In this document: one piece after another, positions 1-8,136 of the stretch
Layout: each line of letters opens with the position of its first letter
Numbering within the stretch: the first letter of the stretch is position 1
From: Erythrobacter litoralis
Lineage (GTDB): Bacteria > Pseudomonadota > Alphaproteobacteria > Sphingomonadales > Sphingomonadaceae
Assembly (NCBI RefSeq): GCF_029760855.1
Contig: NZ_SOSI01000008.1
Coordinates: 45,047 to 109,046 of the forward strand
Direction: 5' to 3'
Length of the DNA stretch: 64,000 nt
Made by a program: the position numbers and the translations under genes
Notes under the pieces: model-generated
Databases searched by the model: none
What the model was told of the DNA's origin: nothing
The model's input: only the letters and a program-made list of their open reading frames with translations

Positions 1-902
1 TTGCCCCGATGAGCGGGCATTATGCCACGCTGCTGCGCGGCACCGTCGAGCGGATGCTTGAAAACTACGTCGTCTATGTCACCGATTGGGCGGACGCGAA
101 AACCGTGCCTCTGAGCGAAGGGCGCTTCGATCTCGACGACTATATTGATTACGTCATCGAATATCTCGAGCTTATCGGCACCGGCGCCCATGTCATGGCG
201 GTGTGCCAGCCTTCGGTCCCGGTATTCGCCGCAACCGCGATCATGAACCGCGACGAGCACGAATGCGCGCCGCGCACGCTGACCATGATGGGTGGGCCGA
301 TCGATACGCGCTGTTCGCCGACCACGGTGAACGACCTTGCCATGGACCGCCCGCTTGCATGGTTCCGGCAAAACGTGATCGCCACCGTTCCGATGCAGTA
401 TCGTGGGGCGGGGCGGCGGGTCTATCCCGGCTTTCTGCAACTGGCGAGCTTCATGAGCATGAACCTCGGCAGCCACCTCCAAAGCCATTACGAGATGTTC
501 AAGCATCTCACCGAGGGCGATGAGGAAAGCGCGAACGCGACCAAGGATTTCTACGACGAATATCGCAGCGTGTGCGACATGACGGCGGAATTCTATATCC
601 AGACGGTGGAGGAGGTGTTCCAGAAGCACTCGCTGCCGAACGGCGAATTGATGCATCGCGGCAAGCGGATCGATCTTGGCGATGTCGACACGACCGCGCT
701 ACTCGCCATCGAAGGCGAGCGAGACGATATTTCCGGCCTCGGCCAGACTCGCGCCGCGCTGGAACTGACGCCCAACCTCGATCCATCGAAAAAGCGCTAT
801 TACATGGCCGAGGGCGCGGGACATTACGGCATCTTCAACGGCAGCAAGTGGCGCGGCAAGATCGCGCCGGTCGTCGAGGAATTCGTGGCGATGCACGGCT
901 GA
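1..902 (+). CDS. phaZ: Polyhydroxyalkanoate depolymerase, intracellular (5' truncated by window edge)
   Basis: Intracellular PHA depolymerase, which hydrolyses stored poly-3-hydroxybutyrate to hydroxy acids for carbon reuse. The frame is open to the left edge of the window, so the start lies outside. About 300 residues are present, against roughly 400 for the family. Counting from the first ATG in the window (position 9), the triad fits the Ralstonia PhaZ pattern: nucleophile Cys66 in MAVCQPSVPV, Asp239/240 in GERDDISG and His272 in GAGHYGIFNG. Cysteine in place of serine as nucleophile is typical of this intracellular class. A strong hairpin follows the stop codon. No PHA synthase is visible in the window. 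Confidence 0.93.
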   Translation, partial: APMSGHYATLLRGTVERMLENYVVYVTDWADAKTVPLSEGRFDLDDYIDYVIEYLELIGTGAHVMAVCQPSVPVFAATAIMNRDEHECAPRTLTMMGGPIDTRCSPTTVNDLAMDRPLAWFRQNVIATVPMQYRGAGRRVYPGFLQLASFMSMNLGSHLQSHYEMFKHLTEGDEESANATKDFYDEYRSVCDMTAEFYIQTVEEVFQKHSLPNGELMHRGKRIDLGDVDTTALLAIEGERDDISGLGQTRAALELTPNLDPSKKRYYMAEGAGHYGIFNGSKWRGKIAPVVEEFVAMHG

Positions 903-908
903 ACCAAA

Positions 909-933
909 AAGGGGCGGCACGGTGCCGCCCCTT
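909..933. terminator. Bidirectional hairpin terminator between phaZ and a PEP-CTERM gene
   Basis: An 11-bp G+C-rich perfect stem (AAGGGGCGGCA / TGCCGCCCCTT) lies between two convergent genes, with an A-run on its left and CTTCTCT on its right. It can serve both strands. Confidence 0.75.
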
Positions 934-956
934 CTCTAATGGTCGGACGAATGCGC

Positions 957-1535
957 TTAAGCGAACTTCACGCTCACATTTTTGCGCGCCGCCGAACGCA
1001 TCGCCGCGCCGATTACGCCGAAACCGAGGATGAACAGCGCCCAGGTCGCCGGTTCCGGAACCGCTCCGGTGGCCTGCACGACCGAGAACGTACCCCGCAG
1101 CGTTTGCGCGCTGTCAAAGTTCGCACCGCTCAGGCGGAAACCGAATTCTTGCCCGGCCACCAGATCGAGCATGACCGAACCGGTGTAGAGAAAACCGTTG
1201 GACGGTGAGGCGCAGCAATTCGCCGGACCGGCGTCGTACAGCGAGAACACCGTTTCGCCCGAGAAGGCGGAGGCGGCGGCTGTGACTGCGAAGAAGGAAT
1301 AGAACCCCTCGCTGGTAAAATCGAAGGTGTAGCTCCCGGTCACATCCGAGACACCCGCAAGCGTCCACGTGCCATCGAACCCGCGGGCCGAATAGTCGAG
1401 CGTCGCGGTCGTATCGGTACTGGTCGAAGTGACCATGCCCGATCCCGAGCCCACGAGAACTTCAGTGGCGGCGGACGCCGGATTGGCGGCCACCAGCGCG
1501 ACTGCGCCCGCTGCCATAGGTAGAAGGTTTTTCAT
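957..1535 (-). CDS. PEPxxWA-CTERM sorting domain-containing secreted protein
   Basis: A 192-residue exported protein of unknown function. The N-terminus is a classical signal peptide (MKNLLPMAAGAVALVAANPA, cleavage after the ASA near residue 22). The middle is rich in Ser, Thr, Gly and Phe and looks like a beta-rich passenger. The C-terminus is a sorting signal: AVPEPATWALF, a hydrophobic segment, then a basic tail (RSAARKN). In this protein class an exosortase recognises the signal at the inner membrane; no exosortase gene is in the window. The tail is almost identical to that of the next gene, while the passenger regions differ. Confidence 0.88.
   Translation of the reverse strand: MKNLLPMAAGAVALVAANPASAATEVLVGSGSGMVTSTSTDTTATLDYSARGFDGTWTLAGVSDVTGSYTFDFTSEGFYSFFAVTAAASAFSGETVFSLYDAGPANCCASPSNGFLYTGSVMLDLVAGQEFGFRLSGANFDSAQTLRGTFSVVQATGAVPEPATWALFILGFGVIGAAMRSAARKNVSVKFA
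961..1074. repeat. Copy A of a ~114-bp repeat encoding the PEP-CTERM tail
   Basis: Aligned by eye with 1698-1811 this stretch differs at roughly 9 of about 114 positions, many of them silent. The two encoded tails are nearly identical. The sequences flanking the repeat are not similar. Confidence 0.8.
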
Positions 1536-1656
1536 TATATCCCCCTGTTGCGGGAAGGATTTCCCGTACTTTGTGGATTAGGGGGACGCGCGAACCCGGA
1601 TCTAGCAAGTTAACCGAAATTAATCATGGATGTATCAGTTCGGCTCAACCGGAAAA

Positions 1657-1680
1657 GGGGGCGGCATCACTGCCGCCCCC
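1657..1680 (-). terminator. Intrinsic terminator of the second PEP-CTERM gene
   Basis: A perfect 10-bp stem (GGGGGCGGCA / TGCCGCCCCC) with a 4-base loop is followed on the minus strand by TTTTCC. It lies just past the stop codon of the gene ending at 1694. Confidence 0.8.
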
Positions 1681-1693
1681 GGTAATGCAGCTT

Positions 1694-2302
1694 CTACGCG
1701 AACTTCACGCTTACGTTTTTCCGCGCCGCCGAACGCATCGCTGCGCCGATCACGCCGAAACCGAGGATGAACAGCGCCCAGGTCGCCGGTTCCGGAATGG
1801 CTCCGGTGGCGGTCGTAGCGGTGATCGTCGTATTCGGCGCGTTCTGGAACCCGATGGTGTTCAGGACGGAGTTGGTGGTGAAGGCGTAACCGAAATAGTC
1901 CTGCCCTTCGAAGGTCGCCCGAAGACCGAGGAAGTTCTCGCCATTCGAAGCCGGAACCGCAGTTTCCTCGGAGAAGGACGCATAGGCACCGAAGGCGTCC
2001 GGGCCGAACTGCACAGTGCCGCGGTTCGTGAAGAACGGTGACGGGTTCACGGGAATACCGAGGAATCCGCCGAACGAGCTTACCGCCGCGTTAGGCGACG
2101 TCTGGATGGTCAGCGGATTGAATATGTTTCCGCTGCTCCCGAACGTGAATGTGCTGTCGAGAAATGTGAAAGTAAAATCACCGTTACGCAAATCGGCATT
2201 GATCGGCGTTATTATTTCCGCAGCGGAAGCAGGCGTAGCTGCAGCCATTGCGCAAACGGCCAAAATGGCAGCTGACGCAGATTGCTTTAAATAATTAGTC
2301 AT
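1694..2302 (-). CDS. PEPxxWA-CTERM sorting domain-containing secreted protein
   Basis: A 202-residue exported protein of unknown function. I chose the ATG at 2302 over the longer frame to 2368 because it has AAGGA about 7 bases upstream and starts directly at a signal peptide (MTNYLKQSASAAILAVCAMA, cleavage after ASA). The passenger is polar and aromatic with repeated TF/FTF patches. It ends with AIPEPATWALF, a transmembrane stretch and the same basic tail as the neighbouring PEP-CTERM gene. It is probably anchored or processed by an exosortase encoded elsewhere and may contribute to surface material. Confidence 0.88.
   Translation of the reverse strand: MTNYLKQSASAAILAVCAMAAATPASAAEIITPINADLRNGDFTFTFLDSTFTFGSSGNIFNPLTIQTSPNAAVSSFGGFLGIPVNPSPFFTNRGTVQFGPDAFGAYASFSEETAVPASNGENFLGLRATFEGQDYFGYAFTTNSVLNTIGFQNAPNTTITATTATGAIPEPATWALFILGFGVIGAAMRSAARKNVSVKFA
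1698..1811. repeat. Copy B of the ~114-bp PEP-CTERM tail repeat
   Basis: Same-orientation partner of 961-1074. Similarity stops at the start of the PEP motif, so only the sorting module is shared. Confidence 0.8.
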
Positions 2303-2472
2303 CAAGAATCCTTTCGTGTGACCCTCCCGTATTCGCAGAAGGTACAGGATACACCGAAAGTTAACCATGAATTTATCTGAGCATTTTTTCTAGCAGGGCT
2401 GCATCCGCTGCGTTTATTAAGGGTATATCGTAGAATGGGCTATTCTGGTTCCGAGGTCGAGAGCCTGACCGG

Positions 2473-3318
2473 TCACGTTGAACGCAACCGCTCGGCATGC
2501 CACGCGATGTGTTCGGCCATGAAGGTCGAAATGAAGTAGTAGGAATGATCGTACCCCTCCTGCATCCGGATTTCCGGTTGCATTCCGGCTCTGGCGCAAG
2601 CCATCGATAGCAGGCCGGGTTTCAACTGGTCGTCGAGGAACTGGTCTGCGGTACCCTGGTCCACAAGAATATGGTCGTGCCGCGCGCCGTTTTCGATCAG
2701 CGCGACGGCATCGTACCTGGCCCATGTATCGCGATCCTCACCCAGATAGCGAGAGAAACTCTTCTCCCCCCACGGCACGCGCGAAGCGGTACAGATGGGC
2801 GAAAAAGCGCTGATCGAACGGAAGCGATCCGCATTGCGCAGGCCGATGGTCAGCGCCCCATGGCCGCCCATCGAATGGCCGGTGATCGACTGGCGCGACA
2901 GGTCGACCGGGAATTCGCTCTCGATCAGGCCGGGCAGTTCCTCCTCGATATAGCCACGCATCCGGTAATGCTGCGACCACGGCGCCTCGGTCGCGTCGAC
3001 ATACATGCCAGCGCCCTTGCCGAAGTCGTACTCGTCTTCAGCATCGGGCACATCCGGCCCGCGCGGACTCGTATCGGGTGCGACGAAAACGATGCCATGT
3101 TCGGCGCAGGCGGCGCGGTATTCGCCTTTCTCGGTCACGTTTTCATGCGTGCAGGTGAGGCCGGACAGATACCACAGTACCGGTAGCCTCGCACCGTCCT
3201 CATGCGGCGGGATATAGACCGACAGCGTCATATCGGTGCCAGTACTGGTGGAGGCATGCGAGCACACGAATTGCGTGCCGCCATACGCCTTGTTCTGCGA
3301 GAGATATTCGAATTGCAT
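2473..3318 (-). CDS. fghA: S-formylglutathione hydrolase
   Basis: Last step of glutathione-dependent formaldehyde oxidation: hydrolyses S-formylglutathione to formate and glutathione in the cytoplasm. It is an esterase-D-type alpha/beta hydrolase of 281 residues from the ATG at 3318. Catalytic Ser149 lies in GHSMGG, with Asp225 (GTADQF) and His258 (YDHSYYF), spaced as in E. coli FrmB. The longer frame to 3333 adds only MQRRP. It is the fourth gene of the operon that begins with the class III alcohol dehydrogenase, and is separated from the VOC gene by a hairpin. Confidence 0.95.
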   Translation of the reverse strand: MQFEYLSQNKAYGGTQFVCSHASTSTGTDMTLSVYIPPHEDGARLPVLWYLSGLTCTHENVTEKGEYRAACAEHGIVFVAPDTSPRGPDVPDAEDEYDFGKGAGMYVDATEAPWSQHYRMRGYIEEELPGLIESEFPVDLSRQSITGHSMGGHGALTIGLRNADRFRSISAFSPICTASRVPWGEKSFSRYLGEDRDTWARYDAVALIENGARHDHILVDQGTADQFLDDQLKPGLLSMACARAGMQPEIRMQEGYDHSYYFISTFMAEHIAWHAERLRST

Positions 3319-3337
3319 GGGCCGCCTTTGCAAGAAA

Positions 3338-3367
3338 GGGCGCAGCGGAGGAAGAACCGCTGCGCCC
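3338..3367 (-). terminator. Hairpin between the VOC gene and fghA (terminator or attenuator)
   Basis: A perfect 11-bp stem (GGGCGCAGCGG / CCGCTGCGCCC) with an 8-base loop is followed on the minus strand by TTTCTT. Because fghA follows in the same direction only about 20 bases later, it more likely reduces read-through or protects RNA ends than ends the operon. Confidence 0.6.
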
Positions 3368-3408
3368 GGATCGTGTTTGCGCGGGACGAACCGCGCGGGT
3401 GTTCGGTC

Positions 3409-3789
3409 TCAGCCGGGGCGATGCATTGCGCAGACCTTGTTGCCGGCCGGATCGCGCAGATAGGCGAGGTAGAGCTTCATGCCCGCACCTTCGCGGATGC
3501 CCGGCGGATCTTCGATCTCGGTGCCGCCATTCTCGCTGCCCGCCTTGTGCCAAGCATCGGCCATTTCCGGACTGTCTGCCGCAAAGCCGATGGTCGAGCC
3601 ATTGCCGCAGCTTGCCGGGCCGCCGTCGATCGGCTTGGTCAGCATGAAGATGCCGCCATTGTGCATGTAGAACACGCGGCCCTTGGGATCGATCGACCCT
3701 TCGCGCCCGCCCAACGCTTTGAAGCAAGCGTCGTAGAACTTCTTGGACGCCTCGATATCGTCGGCCCCCAGCATTACGTGACTGAACAT
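3409..3789 (-). CDS. VOC family protein (glyoxalase/bleomycin-resistance fold)
   Basis: A 126-residue single-domain vicinal-oxygen-chelate protein. It starts with the typical first strand (MFSHVMLGADDIEASKKFYD) and ends with the second beta-alpha-beta module (YLRDPAGNKVCAMH). Start 3789 is preceded by AAGGAGAG. The family includes dioxygenases, glyoxalases and resistance proteins; the sequence alone does not give the substrate. Lying inside the formaldehyde/glutathione operon, it may act on a glutathione adduct (inference). Confidence 0.85.
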   Translation of the reverse strand: MFSHVMLGADDIEASKKFYDACFKALGGREGSIDPKGRVFYMHNGGIFMLTKPIDGGPASCGNGSTIGFAADSPEMADAWHKAGSENGGTEIEDPPGIREGAGMKLYLAYLRDPAGNKVCAMHRPG

Positions 3790-3800
3790 TCGTCTCTCCT

Positions 3801-4154
3801 TCAAGCTTCCACCGCGCGGGTGGCGGTTTCGTTGTTTCCGGTGTTGGGGCTTTCGGCCGGATCGAGCAATAGCGCTCGAACCTCGCCCTTGCGTGCGACC
3901 GGGCGGTGCTCCGTCTCGCGAGGCACGACAAACAATTCGCCTTCGCGCAAGGTGACGGTTCGCTCACGCAATTCGATGTCGAGCTCTCCGCGAAGGATCA
4001 GGAACAGCTCATCGTGATCGTGACTGTGCCAGCCGAATTCGCCTTCGAGCCGCGCTATGCGGACCTCGTGCCCTTCGTAGCGCGCAACGATGCGCGGCGC
4101 CCACTGTTCGGTGAAGGTCGCAAACTTGTCGTCGAGCGAGACGGGCTCGTGCAT
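3801..4154 (-). CDS. Cupin domain-containing protein
   Basis: A 117-residue small cupin. The metal-site motif 1 is visible (GWHSHDHDELFLILRGEL: His, His, Glu) and motif 2 is GELFVVPRETEHRP. Its ATG overlaps the stop codon of the alcohol dehydrogenase gene (TGATG), which implies translational coupling. Its role in formaldehyde detoxification is not known to me; a metal-dependent enzyme or sensor of a glutathione adduct would fit the position. A longer frame running through the alcohol dehydrogenase gene is an overlap artefact. Confidence 0.85.
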   Translation of the reverse strand: MHEPVSLDDKFATFTEQWAPRIVARYEGHEVRIARLEGEFGWHSHDHDELFLILRGELDIELRERTVTLREGELFVVPRETEHRPVARKGEVRALLLDPAESPNTGNNETATRAVEA

Positions 4155-5263
4155 CAATCGTACACCACCACGCTGCGGATGCTTTCGCCTGCATGCATCA
4201 GGTCGAACGCTTTGTTGATCTCTTCCAGCTTCAGCACGTGGGTGATCATCGGGTCGATCTGGATCTTGCCGTCCATGTACCAATCGACGATCTTGGGCAC
4301 GTCGGTCCGACCCTTCGCCCCGCCGAAGGCCGTGCCGCGCCAGTTGCGGCCCGTAACGAGCTGGAAGGGGCGCGTCTCGATCGTCGCGCCGGCCTCGGCC
4401 ACGCCGATGATGATGCTGGTGCCCCATCCCTTGTGGCAGCATTCCAGCGCCTGGCGCATGACCGTGGTGTTTCCCGTGCAATCGAAGCTGTAATCCGCCC
4501 CGCCGTCGAGCATCTCGACCAGATGCGCGACAACATCGTCCACTTCCTTCGGGTTGACGAAGTCGGTCATGCCGAAATGCTCGGCGTAGGATTTCTTGTC
4601 GGGATTGATATCGACGCCCACGATCCGGTTCGCGCCGGCCATGCGCGCACCCTGGATGACGTTGAGGCCGATCCCGCCGAGGCCGAACACCACGACATTG
4701 TCGCCCGGGCGTACGTCTGCGGTATTCACCACTGCGCCAACACCCGTCGTCACGCCGCAGCCGATATAGCAGCTGGTATGGAACGGCGCATCCTCGCGGA
4801 TTTTGGCCACCGCGATTTCGGGCAGGACGGTGAAGTTCGAGAAGGTGGAGCAGCCCATATAATGGTAGATCGGCTTGCCCTGATAGCTGAACCGCGTCGT
4901 GCCATCCGGCATCAGGCCCTTGCCTTGCGTTTCGCGAATGGCGCTGCACAGGTTCGTCTTACCCGAAAGGCACATTTTGCACTGGCGGCATTCGGGCGTG
5001 TAGAGCGGGATGACATGGTCCCCCTCCTTCACGGATGTCACCCCGGGGCCGACCTCGCGCACGATGCCGGCACCTTCGTGGCCGAGCACGCTGGGGAACA
5101 GTCCTTCGCTATCCAGCCCGTCGAGCGTGTAGGCATCGGTGTGGCAGATACCGGTCGCCTTGATCTCGATCAGCACCTCGCCCGCCTTGGGGCCTTCAAG
5201 ATCGAGTTCGACGATCTCCAGCGGTTGCTTGGCTTCGAAGGCGACGGCGGCGCAGGTTTTCAT
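4154..5263 (-). CDS. frmA: S-(hydroxymethyl)glutathione dehydrogenase / class III alcohol dehydrogenase
   Basis: Oxidises S-hydroxymethylglutathione (formed from formaldehyde and glutathione) to S-formylglutathione with NAD; the class also reduces S-nitrosoglutathione. It is a 369-residue cytoplasmic zinc enzyme. Catalytic zinc ligands are Cys40 (GICHTD), His62 (GHEGAG) and Cys169 (GCGVTTG); structural zinc cysteines are 92, 95, 98 and 106. The NAD-binding loop reads [10 protein letters not shown]. Start 5263 was chosen because the family begins MKTCAAVAF and AAAGGAG lies upstream; the extension to 5338 has no support. First gene of the operon. Confidence 0.97.
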   Translation of the reverse strand: MKTCAAVAFEAKQPLEIVELDLEGPKAGEVLIEIKATGICHTDAYTLDGLDSEGLFPSVLGHEGAGIVREVGPGVTSVKEGDHVIPLYTPECRQCKMCLSGKTNLCSAIRETQGKGLMPDGTTRFSYQGKPIYHYMGCSTFSNFTVLPEIAVAKIREDAPFHTSCYIGCGVTTGVGAVVNTADVRPGDNVVVFGLGGIGLNVIQGARMAGANRIVGVDINPDKKSYAEHFGMTDFVNPKEVDDVVAHLVEMLDGGADYSFDCTGNTTVMRQALECCHKGWGTSIIIGVAEAGATIETRPFQLVTGRNWRGTAFGGAKGRTDVPKIVDWYMDGKIQIDPMITHVLKLEEINKAFDLMHAGESIRSVVVYD

Positions 5264-5365
5264 TCTACTAGGTGCTCCTTTGTTGCGGCCAAAGCGTAGG
5301 GAACGTGCCACGGCGGGGCAAGCGGTGTTGCGCGGCATTCAGCCCGGCGGGGGTAGGGGCGGGGC

Positions 5366-5725
5366 ATGTCGTTGCTCTATTCGTTCGCCGTTTTGGCCAT
5401 GCAGGCCGCTGCGCCTCAAGCCGAGCCGCCCGCGCCGCTGGCTCTCACCATGCAGCAGCAGACGGCGCTGCGCTGTTCGATCGCCATTGCAATGGGGGCC
5501 GAACGGCAACGCACAGGCGGAGGCGATGCCGACTGGCCGGACCTGACGGAGCGCGGGCGCGAGTTCTTTGTGCGCTCGCTCGCGCAATTGATGGATGATA
5601 CGGGAATGAGCCGCGAGGCGTTGATGCAGGCGGCGGCTGGCGAGGCCGCGGACTTGCAGGATGGCGAGAACTTGCACCAGGTGATGCCCGCCTGCCTGCT
5701 GATGCTGAACGCCTCGGGTTTGTAA
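5366..5725 (+). CDS. Hypothetical protein, possibly exported
   Basis: 119 residues, not recognised. The N-terminus (MSLLYSFAVLAMQAAAPQAE) looks like a short signal peptide or anchor, followed by a proline-rich linker and a helical domain with two cysteines (LRCSIAIAM and MPACLLM) that could form a disulfide outside the cytoplasm. It is divergent from frmA and is followed 13 bases later by another small exported protein, so the two probably share a transcript. Confidence 0.6.
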   Translation: MSLLYSFAVLAMQAAAPQAEPPAPLALTMQQQTALRCSIAIAMGAERQRTGGGDADWPDLTERGREFFVRSLAQLMDDTGMSREALMQAAAGEAADLQDGENLHQVMPACLLMLNASGL

Positions 5726-5738
5726 GGAGACAGTCGCG

Positions 5739-6167
5739 ATGAAACGTCTGATGATCGGCGCAGCCATGATAGCCATGCCTCTCCCCGCCGCCGCGCAGGA
5801 TGCGCAGCCCGCCGAAAGCGAAGCGCTGACGGGCCTGCAGGCTACGCTAACCGATCCGGCGAAGCAGCAGGAGATCGCCGCGACCCTGCGCGTGCTCGGC
5901 GAGGTGCTACTCGACCTGCCGCTCGCTTCATTGGCAGGGGCGGCGCGAAACATTACGGGCGAGGAAGTGCCCAAGGTCTCGCCCGATACGACGCTGCGCA
6001 GCATGGCACCCCAGGCCTCTCGCCTGCCTGAGCAGCTCGAAGAGAACGCACCGCGCGCGATGGCGGCGATGGGAGACATGAGCCGCGCGCTCGAAACGAT
6101 GCTGCCTGCGCTGCGCGATATGGCGAAGCGGCTGGAAGAGACCGTGCCCGCCGCCGACCGGCCGTAA
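5739..6167 (+). CDS. Hypothetical exported protein
   Basis: 142 residues with a clear signal peptide (MKRLMIGAAMIAMPLPAAAQ, cleavage after AAA). The mature part is predicted all-helical, Ala/Leu/Glu-rich and without cysteines. AAGGAGAC lies about 7 bases before the ATG and supports the start. I do not recognise a family. It sits in a probable two-gene unit with the preceding small protein. Confidence 0.65.
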   Translation: MKRLMIGAAMIAMPLPAAAQDAQPAESEALTGLQATLTDPAKQQEIAATLRVLGEVLLDLPLASLAGAARNITGEEVPKVSPDTTLRSMAPQASRLPEQLEENAPRAMAAMGDMSRALETMLPALRDMAKRLEETVPAADRP

Positions 6168-6231
6168 AACCGCTGTATCCCTGTCGCCGACTGTGGACGG
6201 GGCGGTGCATCTGCGGCATGAGCGGCTACGC

Positions 6232-6903
6232 ATGTGGCACCTCCACCAATTTCCCCTGTGTCCCTTCAGTCGCAAGCTGCGGCTGCACATGGCGGAAAAG
6301 GCGGTCGCGTACGAATTGGTCCGTGAAAATCCGTGGGAGGGGCGCGACGGGTTCTGGCAGCTCAATCCCGCCGGAAAGACGCCCGTGCTCCACGATCCCG
6401 AGCGCGGCGCGACGCTCTGCGACAGCCGGGTGATCGCCGAATATTTCGAGGAGACGATCGAGCGCAATGCGCTGATCTCCGGCGGGGCGGCCCAGCGCGC
6501 CGAAACGCGCCGGCTGGTCGCACTGTTCGACGAGAATTTCTACCGCGACGTCACCGAACCGGTGATGCACGAGAAGATGATGAAGCGCCTGATCCTGCGC
6601 CAACCGCCGGACGGGCGCGTGCTGCGCAGCGCCGGCAAACTGCTGCACGGCCACCTCGATTATATCGACTGGCTGGTCGACACCCGCCAATGGCTCGCCG
6701 GCCCGACGCTGAGCCTCGCCGACCTCGCCTGCGCGGCGCATATCTCGGTGGTGGATTATCTCGGCGCGATGGACTGGTCGGACCACGAACAAGCGAAGGG
6801 CTGGTATATGGTCATGAAAAGCCGCCCCAGCTTCCGCCCGCTGCTGAGCGAGAAAATGGACGGTCTGCCCCCGCCGAGGGAATATGCGTCGCTGGATTTG
6901 TGA
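6232..6903 (+). CDS. Glutathione S-transferase family protein
   Basis: 223 residues. The thioredoxin-like N-terminal domain carries a CPFSRKL active-site motif (residues 9-15), and the cis-proline segment is GKTPVLHDPE. The all-helical C-terminal domain contains SLADLACAAHIS, the N-capping region of the GST fold. Substrate unknown. Start 6232 (MWHLHQFPLCPFSRKL) matches the usual start close to strand 1; the extension to 6193 reads as non-coding. Confidence 0.88.
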   Translation: MWHLHQFPLCPFSRKLRLHMAEKAVAYELVRENPWEGRDGFWQLNPAGKTPVLHDPERGATLCDSRVIAEYFEETIERNALISGGAAQRAETRRLVALFDENFYRDVTEPVMHEKMMKRLILRQPPDGRVLRSAGKLLHGHLDYIDWLVDTRQWLAGPTLSLADLACAAHISVVDYLGAMDWSDHEQAKGWYMVMKSRPSFRPLLSEKMDGLPPPREYASLDL

Positions 6904-6914
6904 AGCATTTGAAA

Positions 6915-7268
6915 CTAGCAGACTGACGATATCCAAAGTGTAAAAAACTTTGAAATTTCGACATCGAATTCGGAATCGAGATCAATAATTCCGATTTCAA
7001 CACCGGCTTTTGAAGCAAGGTCCGCGACCGCATTTATTCGTTCTTCGATAGCGTCCTGATCTAAGGCGACAGAAAGCTTGGCGTAAACGAAGCCGCTTTC
7101 GGAACCTTCGAGATTTCGGGCGTCCAATGCCAACAGCCCGTCCCTCATGGCTTCGTGGCGATCACTTGGGCCTTCGAGATAAAATGTGAGCCAGGCATCC
7201 GAGCCAAAGGCTCGGTGGGCTAGCGCCTTCGCGAAGGCGCTTTTGTCGATCATGAAACGATCAGTCAT
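6915..7268 (-). CDS. Small hypothetical protein, possibly RraB-like, coupled to mutM
   Basis: 117 residues beginning MTDRFMIDKSAFAKALAHRA. Its ATG overlaps the mutM stop as ATGA, so translation is probably coupled. The central segment (DQDAIEERINAVADLASKAG) and the acidic end resemble the ferredoxin-like fold of RNase E inhibitor RraB or DUF695 proteins, but this is a weak judgement by eye. The longer frame to 7292 runs into mutM and has no separate support. It could also be a plain uncharacterised protein. Confidence 0.6.
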   Translation of the reverse strand: MTDRFMIDKSAFAKALAHRAFGSDAWLTFYLEGPSDRHEAMRDGLLALDARNLEGSESGFVYAKLSVALDQDAIEERINAVADLASKAGVEIGIIDLDSEFDVEISKFFTLWISSVC

Positions 7269-8080
7269 CTCTGGCAAACCGAACAGAACCACGTGCTCCG
7301 CCCGCCCTGCACGATGCGGCGGATGGTGCCGCCGTCCTCATGGTGGCAAGGCTCGCCCTCGCGGCCGTAGACATGAAAGCGGGTGGCGAAATAGCCGAGG
7401 TTTCCGTCGGGCTGGGCGAAATCGCGTAAGGTGCTGCCGCCGTCGCGGATGGAGCGCTCCAGCACGTCCTTGATCGCGGGAACGAGGCGGCGCAGCTGCG
7501 GCATGGTGACCTTGCCGCCCGCCTTTCGTGGACTGATGCCCGCCATCCATAGCGCTTCGCACACATAGATATTGCCGAGCCCCGCCACGATCCGCTGGTC
7601 CAGTAGCAGCAGCTTGATCGCCTGCTTGCGCCCGCGCGTCGCATCGCGAAGGTGTTCAGGCGTCAAGTCCTCCCCCAAAGGCTCCGGCCCCAGCGCGGCG
7701 AAAGGTTTCCATGTCACCAGTTCGCCATTGGTCATCAGGTCGACCGAGCCGAAGCGGCGCGGATCGTTCAGCGCGAAGCGATGGCCCGCGGTCTCGATCA
7801 CCAGATGGTCGTGCTTCTCGTCCTCCGCAGGATCGATCCGCCAGCGTCCGCTCATGCCGAGGTGGAAGACCAGCGCATGATCGCGGCTGGTGTGGATGAG
7901 GCCGTATTTCGCCCTCCGACCCAACCGCACCACGCTCGCACCGGTCAGCGCCTGCACCAGATCGGGCGGGAAGGGGCGGCGCATGTCGGGGCGGTTGACG
8001 GTCACGCGGGTGATCGTCTCGCCTTCGAGGAAACGGGCGAGGCCGCGCACGGTGGTTTCGACTTCGGGAAGCTCGGGCAT
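7265..8080 (-). CDS. mutM: Bifunctional DNA-formamidopyrimidine glycosylase / AP lyase
   Basis: Removes 8-oxoguanine and formamidopyrimidines from DNA and cleaves the resulting abasic site. 271 residues, the normal length. The catalytic N-terminus MPELPEVETTVRGL gives Pro2 and Glu3, and the conserved lysine lies in RRAKYG. The helix-two-turn-helix is around residues 130-190. The C-terminal zinc finger is altered: Cys245 is followed by HHED where the second cysteine is expected, and the last pair is intact (Cys266, Cys269). The DNA-contacting arginine in QGGRSTW is present. Divergent from ubiE. Confidence 0.96.
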   Translation of the reverse strand: MPELPEVETTVRGLARFLEGETITRVTVNRPDMRRPFPPDLVQALTGASVVRLGRRAKYGLIHTSRDHALVFHLGMSGRWRIDPAEDEKHDHLVIETAGHRFALNDPRRFGSVDLMTNGELVTWKPFAALGPEPLGEDLTPEHLRDATRGRKQAIKLLLLDQRIVAGLGNIYVCEALWMAGISPRKAGGKVTMPQLRRLVPAIKDVLERSIRDGGSTLRDFAQPDGNLGYFATRFHVYGREGEPCHHEDGGTIRRIVQGGRSTWFCSVCQR

Positions 8081-8136
8081 CGCTCATCCTCTAACACCCT
8101 TTGCGCCCGCCTCAATTCCCCGTAAGGCCTAGCGTC

